From contig DVFW01000018.1 of assembly GCA_018713055.1 (NCBI GenBank), positions 1-64,000 of the forward strand: a DNA stretch of 64,000 nt, written 5' to 3'. This DNA is from Scatavimonas merdigallinarum (lineage in GTDB: Bacteria; Bacillota; Clostridia; Oscillospirales; Acutalibacteraceae). Numbering within the stretch: the first letter of the stretch is position 1; every line of letters begins with the position of its first letter. Of the stretch, positions 35,422 to 43,161 are shown in pieces. The notes below the pieces were generated by a model. That model saw only the letters and a program-made list of their open reading frames with translations. It was not told the DNA's origin and made no database searches. Made by a program: the position numbers and the translations under genes.

Positions 35422-36753
35422 GTAAAAAAGCTGCTTTGCCTTTTGCAGCAGTATATCCTTTTGGTTGGGAAGGCTGCCTTCTATTACCCCATTGAGCAAC
35501 TGGTTTAAAAGCAGCCCAACCTGCTTTCCCTGCGGGATGCCCAATGCAAGCAGGTCGTCGCCGCAAACCGCAAGATCTTGCAGAGAAAAACAGTCGCCGT
35601 TTTCCAGCACGGTTTGCAGTGTGGCTTCATATGCATCTATGAGCCGGATTTTTTCCGTACGGCGAAAATCCGACTGGGCGGCGGCATCCGCCCTTCTGAC
35701 CTGTATAAGCCGGCGCGCAACATCTGCTCCCGTCTTCTGCAGCAGGCGCCTGACCGCACGCTGCGCAGGCGCGCAGCGGTAATCATGGTACAGGATTAAA
35801 ATCGCCACACGCTCTATGCACTTTTTGGAAAAATGCATGCGGGTAAGAATTTCCCGCGCCATTTTTGCGCTGACGGCCGGGTGCCCATGGTAATGTGAAA
35901 CCCCCTGTGCGTCTGTTGTTTGTACGGCGGGCTTGCCAATATCGTGAAACAGCATGGCAAGACGCAGATCCTCCTGCGCAGCGACGGCCTGTACCGCCGC
36001 TGCGGTGTGTTCCCACAGGGAACGGTTGTGATAAGGCGTGTTTTGATCAAAATGAAACATTGGCGTAAGTTCCGGTATACATACCGCAAGCACATCGCCA
36101 AATTGTCTTAATACCGCGCCCGCATTTTCCCCTAAAAGAAGCATACGTATTTCTTTTGCACAACGCTGTGCGGAAACACGCGTAAGAAGCGCTTTTTTCA
36201 GATGTATTGCCTGCGCTGTTTTTGCTTCAATTGAAAAAGACAGAACCGATGCAAAGCGCAGCGCGCGCAGCATGCGCAGCGCGTCTTCCTCAAATCGTTT
36301 TTGCGCGTCCCCCACGCAGCGTATTCTGCGCTTTTCCAGATCCGCCCTTCCTCCAAAGCAATCGATTATTCCTTCTTTTTCCCCGTAAGCCATGGCGTTA
36401 ATTGTAAAATCGCGGCGGGCCAGGTCTTTTTCCAGCGCGCCGGTATAGGCGACCTTGTCGGGATGCCGGTTGTCACTGTAAGCGCCGTCTACGCGGTAGG
36501 TTGTGATTTCATAAACCGCCCGCCCGAGCACAACGCCAATTGTGCCATGGGCTATACCATTTTGCACAAGGCGGTAAGCGGAAAAGCAGCGTACAACCTG
36601 CGCAGGAAGCGCATTTGTAGCAATATCCCAGTCCTGCGGTGTTTTTCCGCGCAGGCTGTCGCGTATACAGCCGCCGACGGCATATGCCTGATAACCGTTT
36701 TGCTGCAAGCGTTTTATGATTTCCCGCACCTGTGCGGGCATATGGATTTCCAC
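35413..36753 (-). CDS. cca: CCA tRNA nucleotidyltransferase
   Basis: Adds or repairs the 3' CCA of tRNA. The nucleotidyltransferase head has YAVGGCIRDSLRGKTPQDWDIATNA (GG..DxD) and RRDFTINAMAYG; the neck and body carry KRRIRCVGDAQKRFEEDALRMLRALRF (EDxxRxxR), and an HD domain follows (LAMLFHDIGKPAVQ). I place the start at the GTG at 36753, which has AAGGTG five bases upstream. The frame stays open to an ATG at 36870, but that ATG has no ribosome site and overlaps the -35 of the divergent promoter. The resulting length, 446 residues, is normal for the family. A weak eight-bp hairpin sits at 36806-36831 in the presumed leader. Confidence 0.92.
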   Translation of the reverse strand: MEIHMPAQVREIIKRLQQNGYQAYAVGGCIRDSLRGKTPQDWDIATNALPAQVVRCFSAYRLVQNGIAHGTIGVVLGRAVYEITTYRVDGAYSDNRHPDKVAYTGALEKDLARRDFTINAMAYGEKEGIIDCFGGRADLEKRRIRCVGDAQKRFEEDALRMLRALRFASVLSFSIEAKTAQAIHLKKALLTRVSAQRCAKEIRMLLLGENAGAVLRQFGDVLAVCIPELTPMFHFDQNTPYHNRSLWEHTAAAVQAVAAQEDLRLAMLFHDIGKPAVQTTDAQGVSHYHGHPAVSAKMAREILTRMHFSKKCIERVAILILYHDYRCAPAQRAVRRLLQKTGADVARRLIQVRRADAAAQSDFRRTEKIRLIDAYEATLQTVLENGDCFSLQDLAVCGDDLLALGIPQGKQVGLLLNQLLNGVIEGSLPNQKDILLQKAKQLFYKE

Positions 36754-36863
36754 AACTTCACCTTCTTTTCCCGCGCGCGATTGAAAGGTTTTCTGTTTTT
36801 TTAAAGCCAGGGCGGCACAGCCTGCCCTGGCAAAACAGGCTACCGGTTTTCCAGAAATAAAGA

Positions 36864-36892
36864 TTGACATTTTTGGGGTTTGATCATATAAT
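36864..36892 (+). promoter_or_regulatory. Perfect consensus sigma-A promoter before the cation transporter leader
   Basis: TTGACA (36864-36869), 17-base spacer, TATAAT (36887-36892): an exact match to consensus in both boxes and spacing. Start expected near 36899. Confidence 0.92.
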
Positions 36893-36898
36893 AATAAA

Positions 36899-37002
36899 AA
36901 TATCAGATAAGGTGTTTCTTATCGGGCTGTTGTTTACAGCAGCAGATGTAATTTTTAACGTCTGCGGGACAATATTGCTATTGTTCCGCAGACGTTTTTT
37001 CC
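36899..37002 (+). promoter_or_regulatory. Structured leader with antiterminator/terminator arrangement (candidate riboswitch or sRNA)
   Basis: The transcript from the promoter would hold three successive hairpins: GATAAG/CTTATC (36906-36923), GCTGT/ACAGC (36926-36940) and the 18-bp terminator at 36957-36996. The segment GCAGATGT (36942-36949) can pair instead with ACGTCTGC (36958-36965), eight pairs with one G-U, which would break the terminator. This is the classic layout of a transcription attenuator upstream of a metal transporter gene. It does not show the consensus I know for the NiCo (czcD) or manganese (yybP) riboswitches. It could also be a free-standing small RNA of about 100 nt. Confidence 0.55.
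36957..37002 (+). terminator. Strong intrinsic terminator in the leader of the cation transporter gene
   Basis: An 18-bp stem (one G-U pair) with a TTGC loop, followed by TTTTTT. It lies between the promoter and the gene, 26 bases before the start codon, so full transcription of the gene needs read-through. Confidence 0.92.
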
Positions 37003-37027
37003 TATTCATAAAGAAAAGGGGGCGCTG

Positions 37028-37912
37028 ATGATGGATACGGCGCAGTCCAAAAAAATTGCCATGCGGGTTTCCTGGGTCAGTATTTTGGTAAATATTGCTT
37101 TATCCGCCGGGAAATTTGCGGCAGGTATTGCGGGAAATTCTTCCGCCATGGTTTCCGACGCCGTGCATTCTGCTTCTGATGTTTTCAGCACGCTGGTTGT
37201 CATTGTGGGGGTGAATATTTCCAGTAAAAGCTCTGACAATGAACACCAATATGGGCATGAGCGCATGGAATGCATTGCGGCTTTTATCCTTGCCGTTATT
37301 CTTTGCGCAACCGGTATTGGGATTGGGTATTCCGGCATTCTTAAAATCTTTTCCGGCGGGGAATCCATTCAAACGCCCGGCCTGCTTCCGCTGATTGCAG
37401 CCATAGTGTCGATTGCTTTGAAAGAATGGATGTACTGGTATACGCTTGGCGCCGCAAAGAAAATTCATTCTGGCTCTTTAAAGGCGGACGCCTGGCACCA
37501 CAGGAGCGACGCGCTTTCTTCTGTGGGAAGCTTTGTCGGCATACTGGGTGCGCGCATGGGGTTTCCTATTTTGGATCCAATTGCAAGCGTTGTGATCTGC
37601 CTGATGATTATTAAAGCCTCGTATGATATTGTAAAGGATGCGGTAGATAAGCTGGTAGACAAATCGTGCGACGCAGAAACGATCCGGCAAATGCGCGCCA
37701 CTATTTTGGAGCAGGCGGGCGTTTTGGGCGTGGATATGCTCAAAACAAGGCTGTTTGGTTCCAAAATTTATGTAGACGTTGAAATTTGCGCCGACGGCGC
37801 GCAAAGCCTGAACCAGGCGCACGCCATTGCGGAAGCCGTACATGAAGCTCTGGAAAAAAAGTTCCCCGCTGTAAAACATTGTATGGTTCACGTAAACCCC
37901 CAAAAAGAATAA
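37028..37912 (+). CDS. Cation diffusion facilitator family transporter
   Basis: Membrane antiporter that exports divalent metals such as Zn, Fe, Mn, Co or Ni. The 294-residue protein has six membrane segments and a C-terminal cytoplasmic domain (from about residue 210). The metal site A residues are in MVSDAVHSASD (helix 2) and WHHRSDALSSVGS (helix 5). The C-terminal part ends in HCMVHVNPQ, as in the FieF/YiiP-like group. Two adjacent ATGs follow AAGGGGG; either may be used. Specificity cannot be read; the leader suggests control by a ligand, perhaps the metal itself. Confidence 0.92.
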   Translation: MMDTAQSKKIAMRVSWVSILVNIALSAGKFAAGIAGNSSAMVSDAVHSASDVFSTLVVIVGVNISSKSSDNEHQYGHERMECIAAFILAVILCATGIGIGYSGILKIFSGGESIQTPGLLPLIAAIVSIALKEWMYWYTLGAAKKIHSGSLKADAWHHRSDALSSVGSFVGILGARMGFPILDPIASVVICLMIIKASYDIVKDAVDKLVDKSCDAETIRQMRATILEQAGVLGVDMLKTRLFGSKIYVDVEICADGAQSLNQAHAIAEAVHEALEKKFPAVKHCMVHVNPQKE

Positions 37913-37971
37913 GCCGCGTATGCGGCCTGTTACGGAAGTTTTTATGGAAAAACCAACTTTGCATGCCGCGC

Positions 37972-38205
37972 TTACTTTTTATCTTCTAGCCAGCCTTTTT
38001 GGGGGTTATCGCTAAGCCCCAATATATAATCTGCCGTTACATTAAAATATTGTGCATATTTTATAATCACGCTTGTGGGCAAACCTCTTCCGTTTGTTTC
38101 ATACTGACTAATTGTTCTTTGCCCCAAATTTAAGATTTTTCCTAATGCTGCCTGATTTAAACCCTGGTTTTTTCTGAGCATTTTTATTCTTTCACAATAT
38201 TTCAT
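37972..38205 (-). CDS. XRE family helix-turn-helix regulator
   Basis: A 77-residue Cro/C1-type regulator: ERIKMLRKNQGLNQAALGKI then LNLGQRTISQYETNGRGLPT, followed by VIIKYAQYFNVTADYILGLS. An AGGAGG box lies eight bases before the ATG. The hydrophilic C-terminal tail is short and carries no effector domain. It converges on the cation transporter gene; its targets are unknown. A second such gene lies at 30910-31155. Confidence 0.88.
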   Translation of the reverse strand: MKYCERIKMLRKNQGLNQAALGKILNLGQRTISQYETNGRGLPTSVIIKYAQYFNVTADYILGLSDNPQKGWLEDKK

Positions 38206-38844
38206 TTGCCTATCCTCCTGTTTTTTTATTTTGGTTTATTCTTATCTTTTTACTACGGAACAAATTATTTCATCGGCTTTTCAAATACACAACGGTAAAA
38301 TTATCCCATCCGTTTTTGCCATATAAGCATTGCAGAAAACACATACAAGCCAAGTATGGCAAAAGCCATGCACAAACCTGCGTAAACAAAAATTATAAAA
38401 GAAATTAAACAAGACTTATTTTGAACGTGATACAACAGCTTATTGCTTTTTTATCCAAGATTTACAGAGCGTTTTTGATAAATAAAACCGTCTGCAGCTA
38501 CCCTGTATAACTTTGCAAAGCCATTCTATTGCTTTTCTATGACAAATTCTCCTAATTTCATTGGCAAACGATTTCGGTAGGTAAGCGACTTTATTGATGT
38601 AGAGGGCGTGGGGACATCCTGTACATGTTTTTCCTCCTTTTTATAGTTATAGTTTTTCTTTAAACAAGTTTGTAAATATTTTATGCCATACTTGTATTCC
38701 TTTTTTCAACACTTTTATGACAATTTGTGATATAAAAAAATAGTGGTAATGGATGTGTATTATAACCTCAGCAAAAGTTTTGTGTGAGAACCTCCGGGGG
38801 GGCTCAAAAGGTCACTCCCCTTGAGGCGGTTGAGGGCGGGCAAA
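38206..38844. other. AT-rich intergenic island without a convincing gene
   Basis: About 640 bases, clearly richer in A+T than the flanking genes. It holds a good ribosome site with an 11-codon frame on the minus strand (38591-38626) and, overlapping it in another frame, about 65 codons without a usual start codon running to 38440. Near the right end are a G-run (GGGGGGG at 38794-38800) and a weak inverted repeat CTCAA/TTGAG. No tRNA, transposase or known RNA family was recognised. It may be decayed DNA or a regulatory region for the two flanking small regulator genes. Confidence 0.5.
38591..38626 (-). CDS. Possible 11-residue leader peptide
   Basis: ATG at 38626 with a full AAGGAGG box six bases upstream opens MYRMSPRPLHQ and then TAA. 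The initiation signal is among the best in the window, yet the frame is tiny. It may be a leader peptide, a new small protein, or the start of a gene broken by a frameshift, since the +1 frame (CTGCPHALYINKVAYLPKSF...) stays open for some 65 codons. Confidence 0.2.
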   Translation of the reverse strand: MYRMSPRPLHQ

Positions 38845-39111
38845 ATGAAAGCCTGCATAAAGAAAAACTATAAAAATAAATTTGAAGGGAAGAACAGCCT
38901 TATGAGCTTTGCGTTTGATTTTGATGAACTGGGGATCCGGCAAAGAAAAAAATGCAGCAGTAAATCCCTTTATATTGCCGACGAGGTCATTGCCGGCATT
39001 GAAGAAATTGCAAGTATGACCAATTCCAGTTTTAACAACGTTGCCACCAGCATGCTGGAAACGCAGCTGAAAATTCTACAGCAAAGGTATAAAAACCACA
39101 AAAAAGCATAA
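38845..39111 (+). CDS. Small ribbon-helix-helix-like protein
   Basis: 88 residues from ATG at 38845 (GAGG nine bases upstream); an internal ATG at 38902 would give 69 residues and keep the conserved-looking part. The core SSKSLYIADEVIAGIEEIAS followed by MTNSSFNNVATSMLETQLKI has the strand-helix-helix pattern of ribbon-helix-helix regulators or antitoxin-like DNA binders. No toxin gene is adjacent. Base composition is like the AT-rich island before it. Function not known. Confidence 0.7.
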   Translation: MKACIKKNYKNKFEGKNSLMSFAFDFDELGIRQRKKCSSKSLYIADEVIAGIEEIASMTNSSFNNVATSMLETQLKILQQRYKNHKKA

Positions 39112-39132
39112 GCCCGCCCCGGCATGGCGGGC
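39101..39132 (-). terminator. Terminator of the purine operon
   Basis: Seven-bp stem GCCCGCC/GGCGGGC with a seven-base loop. On the minus strand TTATGCTTTTTT follows. It lies just after the end of the small plus-strand gene and 117 bases beyond purD. Confidence 0.6.
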
Positions 39133-39248
39133 CCTGCAAAAAATGGCAGTTTGCAGCAGTTTTGGCAGAAAAACTGTCCCCTTGTGCCTGCCCTTAAAAG
39201 CCAACTGCCACATGCGCGCAGCATCCGTTTGGCTTTAAAGGGTGTTTT

Positions 39249-40514
39249 TTATTTTGTTTTCCCAATATCTTTGCGGTAAAAACAGTCTGTAAAGCGTATT
39301 TTTTCAACGGCTTTATACGCTTTTTCCAGCGCGCCCTCCAGCGTTGGCGCTTTTGCGGTAACGCCCAGGACTCTTCCGCCGTTTGTGTAAAACGCGCCGT
39401 TTTTATATACCGTGCCCGCATGATACACGACAGCGCCGGCGACCTGCCCGTTTGCATCAAGGCCTTCAATGGCATAGCCCTTTTGGTAGCTTTCCGGGTA
39501 GCCTCCGCTTGCAACAACCACGCACGCGGCGCAGTCTTTGGACCATACAAGCTCTATATCTGCAAGCCTTTCGTCAATGACCGCGTTACAAACAGCAAGC
39601 AGGTCTGTTTGAAGGCGCGGCAGCACAACCTGCGCCTCCGGGTCTCCAAAACGTGCGTTATACTCTATTACCTTCGGTCCGTCCGGCGTGAGCATCAGGC
39701 CAAAATACAAACAGCCTTTAAAAGGCCGCCCTTCCGCCTGCATGGCGCGGATGGTCGGTTCAAAAATGGTATTCTGGCAAATTTGCGCCATCTCTTCCGT
39801 GTAGTACGGGTTGGGGCTGATTGTTCCCATGCCGCCAGTGTTCAAGCCCTGGTCGCCGTCGAGCGCCCTTTTGTGGTCTTTGGAAGAAACCATTGGCCGG
39901 ATGGTTTTTCCATCTGTAAATGCAAGCACCGAAACCTCCGGGCCGGTTAAAAATTCTTCAATCACAACACGGTTGCCGGAATCCCCAAACTTTTTATCCT
40001 CCATAATGGAAAGGATTGCCTGCTTTGCCTGCTCCATTGTCCGGGCAATGATAACGCCTTTCCCAAGCGCCAGGCCGTCTGCCTTAATCACAACCGGCAA
40101 TTTCCCCTGCATTTCCACACAGGCAATTGCGTCTTTACTGTTGTCAAACACCTCGTAAGCCGCTGTGGGAATACCGTATTTTTTCATTAAATTTTTGGAA
40201 AAGACCTTGCTGGCTTCGATCTGCGCCGCCTTTGCATCCGGCCCAAACGCCCGTATGCCCTGTGCGTTTAGAGCGTCTACCATACCGTCTGCAAGCGGGT
40301 CGTCTGGCGCTACAAACACCATATCAATCTTTTTTTCCCTGGCAAATTGTACAATTGCCGCTTTGTCTGTAACCGGAATATCCACACAGACGGCTTCTTT
40401 TCCAATGCCGCCGTTGCCGGGCGCGCAATACAGGGCTTCCAGCTGCGGACTTTCCTTTAATTTATGGATCAGCGCATGCTCGCGCCCACCGCTTCCAATC
40501 ATTAAAACTTTCAT
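39249..40514 (-). CDS. purD: Phosphoribosylamine-glycine ligase (GAR synthetase)
   Basis: Second step of purine synthesis; joins phosphoribosylamine and glycine with ATP. The 421-residue ATP-grasp protein begins MKVLMIGSGGREHALIHKL and has PVVIKADGLALGKGVIIA, EEFLTGPEVSVLAFTDG, LNTGGMGTISPNPYYTEE and NARFGDPEAQVVLPRLQTDL. The ATG at 40514 has AAGGAAGG upstream; an in-frame codon at 40568 lies inside the preceding gene. Last gene of the operon. Confidence 0.96.
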   Translation of the reverse strand: MKVLMIGSGGREHALIHKLKESPQLEALYCAPGNGGIGKEAVCVDIPVTDKAAIVQFAREKKIDMVFVAPDDPLADGMVDALNAQGIRAFGPDAKAAQIEASKVFSKNLMKKYGIPTAAYEVFDNSKDAIACVEMQGKLPVVIKADGLALGKGVIIARTMEQAKQAILSIMEDKKFGDSGNRVVIEEFLTGPEVSVLAFTDGKTIRPMVSSKDHKRALDGDQGLNTGGMGTISPNPYYTEEMAQICQNTIFEPTIRAMQAEGRPFKGCLYFGLMLTPDGPKVIEYNARFGDPEAQVVLPRLQTDLLAVCNAVIDERLADIELVWSKDCAACVVVASGGYPESYQKGYAIEGLDANGQVAGAVVYHAGTVYKNGAFYTNGGRVLGVTAKAPTLEGALEKAYKAVEKIRFTDCFYRKDIGKTK

Positions 40515-40534
40515 ATGTTTTTTTCCTTCCTTTA

Positions 40535-41710
40535 TCAGTGGTGGAACAGGCGGATGCCTGTAAAGCACATTGCCATATGATATTTGTTACATGTATCAAT
40601 TACGTTGTCATCGCGGATGGAACCGCCGGGCTGTGCAATATAAGCCACACCGGAACGCTTTGCACGCTCAATATTGTCGCCAAATGGGAAAAAGGCGTCG
40701 CTTGCAAGGGAAACTTCGTTTAATTTTTGCAGCCATTCTTTTTTCTCTTCTTTGGAAAGGGGCTGCGGTTTTTCTTTAAAAAACTGCTGCCACATACCGT
40801 CGCGCAGAACGTCCATATAATCCTCTGAAATGTAGACGTCAATTGTATTGTCACGGTCTGGCCGGCGAATGTTGTCTACAAATTGCAGGCCCAGCACCTT
40901 TGGATGCTGGCGCAAAAACCAGATATCGGCCTTATTGCCTGCAAGGCGCGTGCAATGGATTCTGGACTGCTGCCCTGCTCCGACGCCAATTGCCTGGCCG
41001 TCTTTTGCATAACAGACGGAATTGGACTGTGTATACTTGAGTGTGATAAGCGCAAGAACCAGATCCATCTGCGCCTGTTTGGGAAGCGTTTTATTTTCTG
41101 TGACTATGTTTGTAAGCATGGATTCATCAATTTTAAGCGTGTTTCTGCCCTGTTCAAAGGTTACGCCATATACATCTTTATATTCTTTTTCTGCTGGCGT
41201 ATAGGCGGGGTCTATCTGTACAATATTGTATGTACCCCGGCGTTTGGATTTAAGAATTTCAAGCGCCTGCTGATCATAGCCCGGCGCGATAATCCCGTCG
41301 GATACTTCCCTTGCAATCAGCAGCGCCGTTTGCTTGTCGCAAACATCAGACAGCGCGATCCAGTCCCCATAGGAAGACATCCGGTCTGCGCCCCTGGCTT
41401 TTGCATAGGCGCTTGCAAGCGGGGATAGCTCTAGATCGTCTACAAAATATATCTTTTGCAGCGTTTGCGACAACGGCGTGCCAACGGCGGCACCCGCCGG
41501 GCTTACATGCTTGAAGGAGGCGGCTGCCGGAAGGCCCGTAGCGGCCTTCAGCTCCTGGACAAGCTGCCAACTGTTGAAAGCGTCTAAAAAATTAATATAT
41601 CCAGGCTTGCCGTTGCGCACCTCTATGGGAAGATCCTTGCCGTTTTTCATAAAAATTTGCGATGGCTTCTGGTTTGGGTTACAGCCATATTTTAATAAAA
41701 GCTCTTTCAT
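40535..41710 (-). CDS. Stand-alone AICAR transformylase (PurH C-terminal domain only)
   Basis: Transfers a formyl group from 10-formyl-THF to AICAR to give FAICAR. The 391 residues correspond only to the transformylase half of PurH: the catalytic Lys-His pair is in SFKHVSPAGAAVG, and SDGIIAPGYDQQALEIL, KYTQSNSVCYAKDGQAIGVG, GAGQQSRIHCTRLAG and SDAFFPFGDNIERA follow. The N-terminal IMP cyclohydrolase (MGS-like) domain is missing. Start ATG at 41710 after AAAGGA. The cyclisation is presumably done by the PurO-like product of the gene directly upstream. Confidence 0.93.
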   Translation of the reverse strand: MKELLLKYGCNPNQKPSQIFMKNGKDLPIEVRNGKPGYINFLDAFNSWQLVQELKAATGLPAAASFKHVSPAGAAVGTPLSQTLQKIYFVDDLELSPLASAYAKARGADRMSSYGDWIALSDVCDKQTALLIAREVSDGIIAPGYDQQALEILKSKRRGTYNIVQIDPAYTPAEKEYKDVYGVTFEQGRNTLKIDESMLTNIVTENKTLPKQAQMDLVLALITLKYTQSNSVCYAKDGQAIGVGAGQQSRIHCTRLAGNKADIWFLRQHPKVLGLQFVDNIRRPDRDNTIDVYISEDYMDVLRDGMWQQFFKEKPQPLSKEEKKEWLQKLNEVSLASDAFFPFGDNIERAKRSGVAYIAQPGGSIRDDNVIDTCNKYHMAMCFTGIRLFHH

Positions 41711-41779
41711 GTTCCGACATTCCTTTCGTCTGTAAAGCTGCAGGCTGCTTTGCGCCTGCCTTGTTGGAGGGCTTTGCAC

Positions 41780-42496
41780 TTATTGATTTTTATTGATGAT
41801 CCTGCTTTCCACCTTGCCTGTGGAAAGCGTAATATAGCGTACAAAAAGCGAAACTTTATTGTCTGCATTGAGCGTATTCCACAGCGACTGCGCAAAAATA
41901 TCAATTGGGTCGTCTGCAAGCGTTACCAGTACAGGTTCCCCTTCAAAGCTTGGGAGCGGGTTGCCGTCTGCACGGTAGGTATGAATCAGCCTGCCCTGCC
42001 CCGGCAGCGGGTTGGAATAAGAAAACGTATAACGCTGGCAGGAACCCGGGTTGCCGTCTGCGCTTTTTAAAATGGAAAGGGCAAAATTAAAATCGCCGTC
42101 CCCACATTTTACAATACCGGAGATTCTGGGGGTATAGTTGGGGGCGTCTGGCTCAAATGTTCTGGTACGCAGCGCCTGTTCGAAGGTAAGCTGATTGTTC
42201 ATCAGGTCATAGAGCGTATCGGTCTGGTCGCCGTTTGTAACAATTGTTTTATTGCCAAGCACGCGCACCGGCGCGTAAATGATCAGAGACGGGTCGGTTA
42301 GCTTGCTTTCGTCAAACGCCTGCGTCCGGATTCCCATGCCGTCCATGACAAAAACACGGTTGCGGCTGTTTTGGCTTCTTCCCATGATAAAATAAGCAAG
42401 CACCGCACGTTTTCCGTCTTTGCTTTTTCCAAGCAAAATGCCTCTTCCCGGGTAGGCGTTTGCTCCCAGCGCCTCTTGAATGGATACCATTTCCAT
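41780..42496 (-). CDS. purO: IMP cyclohydrolase, archaeal PurO type
   Basis: Closes FAICAR to IMP, the last step of purine synthesis. The 238-residue protein carries the PurO family signatures: YPGRGILLGKSKDGKRAVL, YFIMGRSQNSRNRVFV, DPSLIIYAPVRVLGN, IVTNGDQTDTLYDLM and FEPDAPNYTPRISGIV. PurO was first defined in methanogenic archaea and is unrelated to the N-terminal domain of bacterial PurH. SD AAAGGAAG before the ATG at 42496. Lies between purN and the transformylase. Confidence 0.92.
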   Translation of the reverse strand: MEMVSIQEALGANAYPGRGILLGKSKDGKRAVLAYFIMGRSQNSRNRVFVMDGMGIRTQAFDESKLTDPSLIIYAPVRVLGNKTIVTNGDQTDTLYDLMNNQLTFEQALRTRTFEPDAPNYTPRISGIVKCGDGDFNFALSILKSADGNPGSCQRYTFSYSNPLPGQGRLIHTYRADGNPLPSFEGEPVLVTLADDPIDIFAQSLWNTLNADNKVSLFVRYITLSTGKVESRIINKNQ

Positions 42497-42516
42497 GTTT
42501 CTCTTCCTTTCAGAAT

Positions 42517-43140
42517 TTATAATAGTATGGTCTTATTTCCTTCCACTTTAATTTTATCTTCACAAAACAGGGAAACCGCCTTTGGAAGAATCACCCATTC
42601 ACACTGCTCCATCACTCTTTTCTGCAGCAGTTCGGGTGTGTCCCCGTTTTTTACTTCCGTTGCTTTTTGCAAGATAATTGGTCCGCCGTCGCAAACTGCG
42701 GTTACAAAATGAACTGTGGCGCCTGTAACTTTTACGCCTCTTTCCAACACCGCGCTATGTACGTGCAGGCCATAATACCCTTTTCCGCAAAAGGAAGGAA
42801 TCAGGGAAGGATGCACATTGATCATTTTGTTTTCATATGGCGCTGTGACCTCGCTGCCAAGTATGGTCATAAAACCGGCGTATACGACCAGGTCTGCCTG
42901 CTCTTCGTCCAGTGCCCGGCGCATGGCTTCGCTGTAGGCATTGGTATTTTCATAGGACTTTCGTTGTAAAACTCTGGTTTTGATTCCATGCTTGCGCGCG
43001 CGCGTCAGGGCATATGCGCCTTCTTTAGAGGAAATTACGCAGGTGATTCTGCCGTTTTGAATCTCTCCATTCTCCTGCGCATCTATCAGCGCCTGCAAAT
43101 TGGTCCCGCCGCCGGAAACAAGAACAACAATGTTTTTCAA
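42517..43140 (-). CDS. purN: Phosphoribosylglycinamide formyltransferase
   Basis: Formylates GAR using 10-formyl-THF. The 207-residue protein has NIVVLVSGGGTNLQALIDA, the catalytic Asn-His in NKMINVHPSLIPSFCGKGYY, and GATVHFVTAVCDGGPIILQ (with the essential Asp). The start is the TTG at 43140: GGGGTGA lies five bases before it, whereas the earlier in-frame TTG at 43155 overlaps that site. Follows purM by 21 bases. Confidence 0.95.
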   Translation of the reverse strand: MKNIVVLVSGGGTNLQALIDAQENGEIQNGRITCVISSKEGAYALTRARKHGIKTRVLQRKSYENTNAYSEAMRRALDEEQADLVVYAGFMTILGSEVTAPYENKMINVHPSLIPSFCGKGYYGLHVHSAVLERGVKVTGATVHFVTAVCDGGPIILQKATEVKNGDTPELLQKRVMEQCEWVILPKAVSLFCEDKIKVEGNKTILL

Positions 43141-43161
43141 AAAATCACCCCGCAATCCGGC

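Noticed and set aside
34661..35566. 301-codon minus-strand frame
   Set aside because: Antisense shadow of the malic enzyme gene.
36899..37002. NiCo (czcD) or yybP manganese riboswitch before the transporter
   Set aside because: Position fits, but the conserved blocks of those families could not be matched; left as an unassigned leader.
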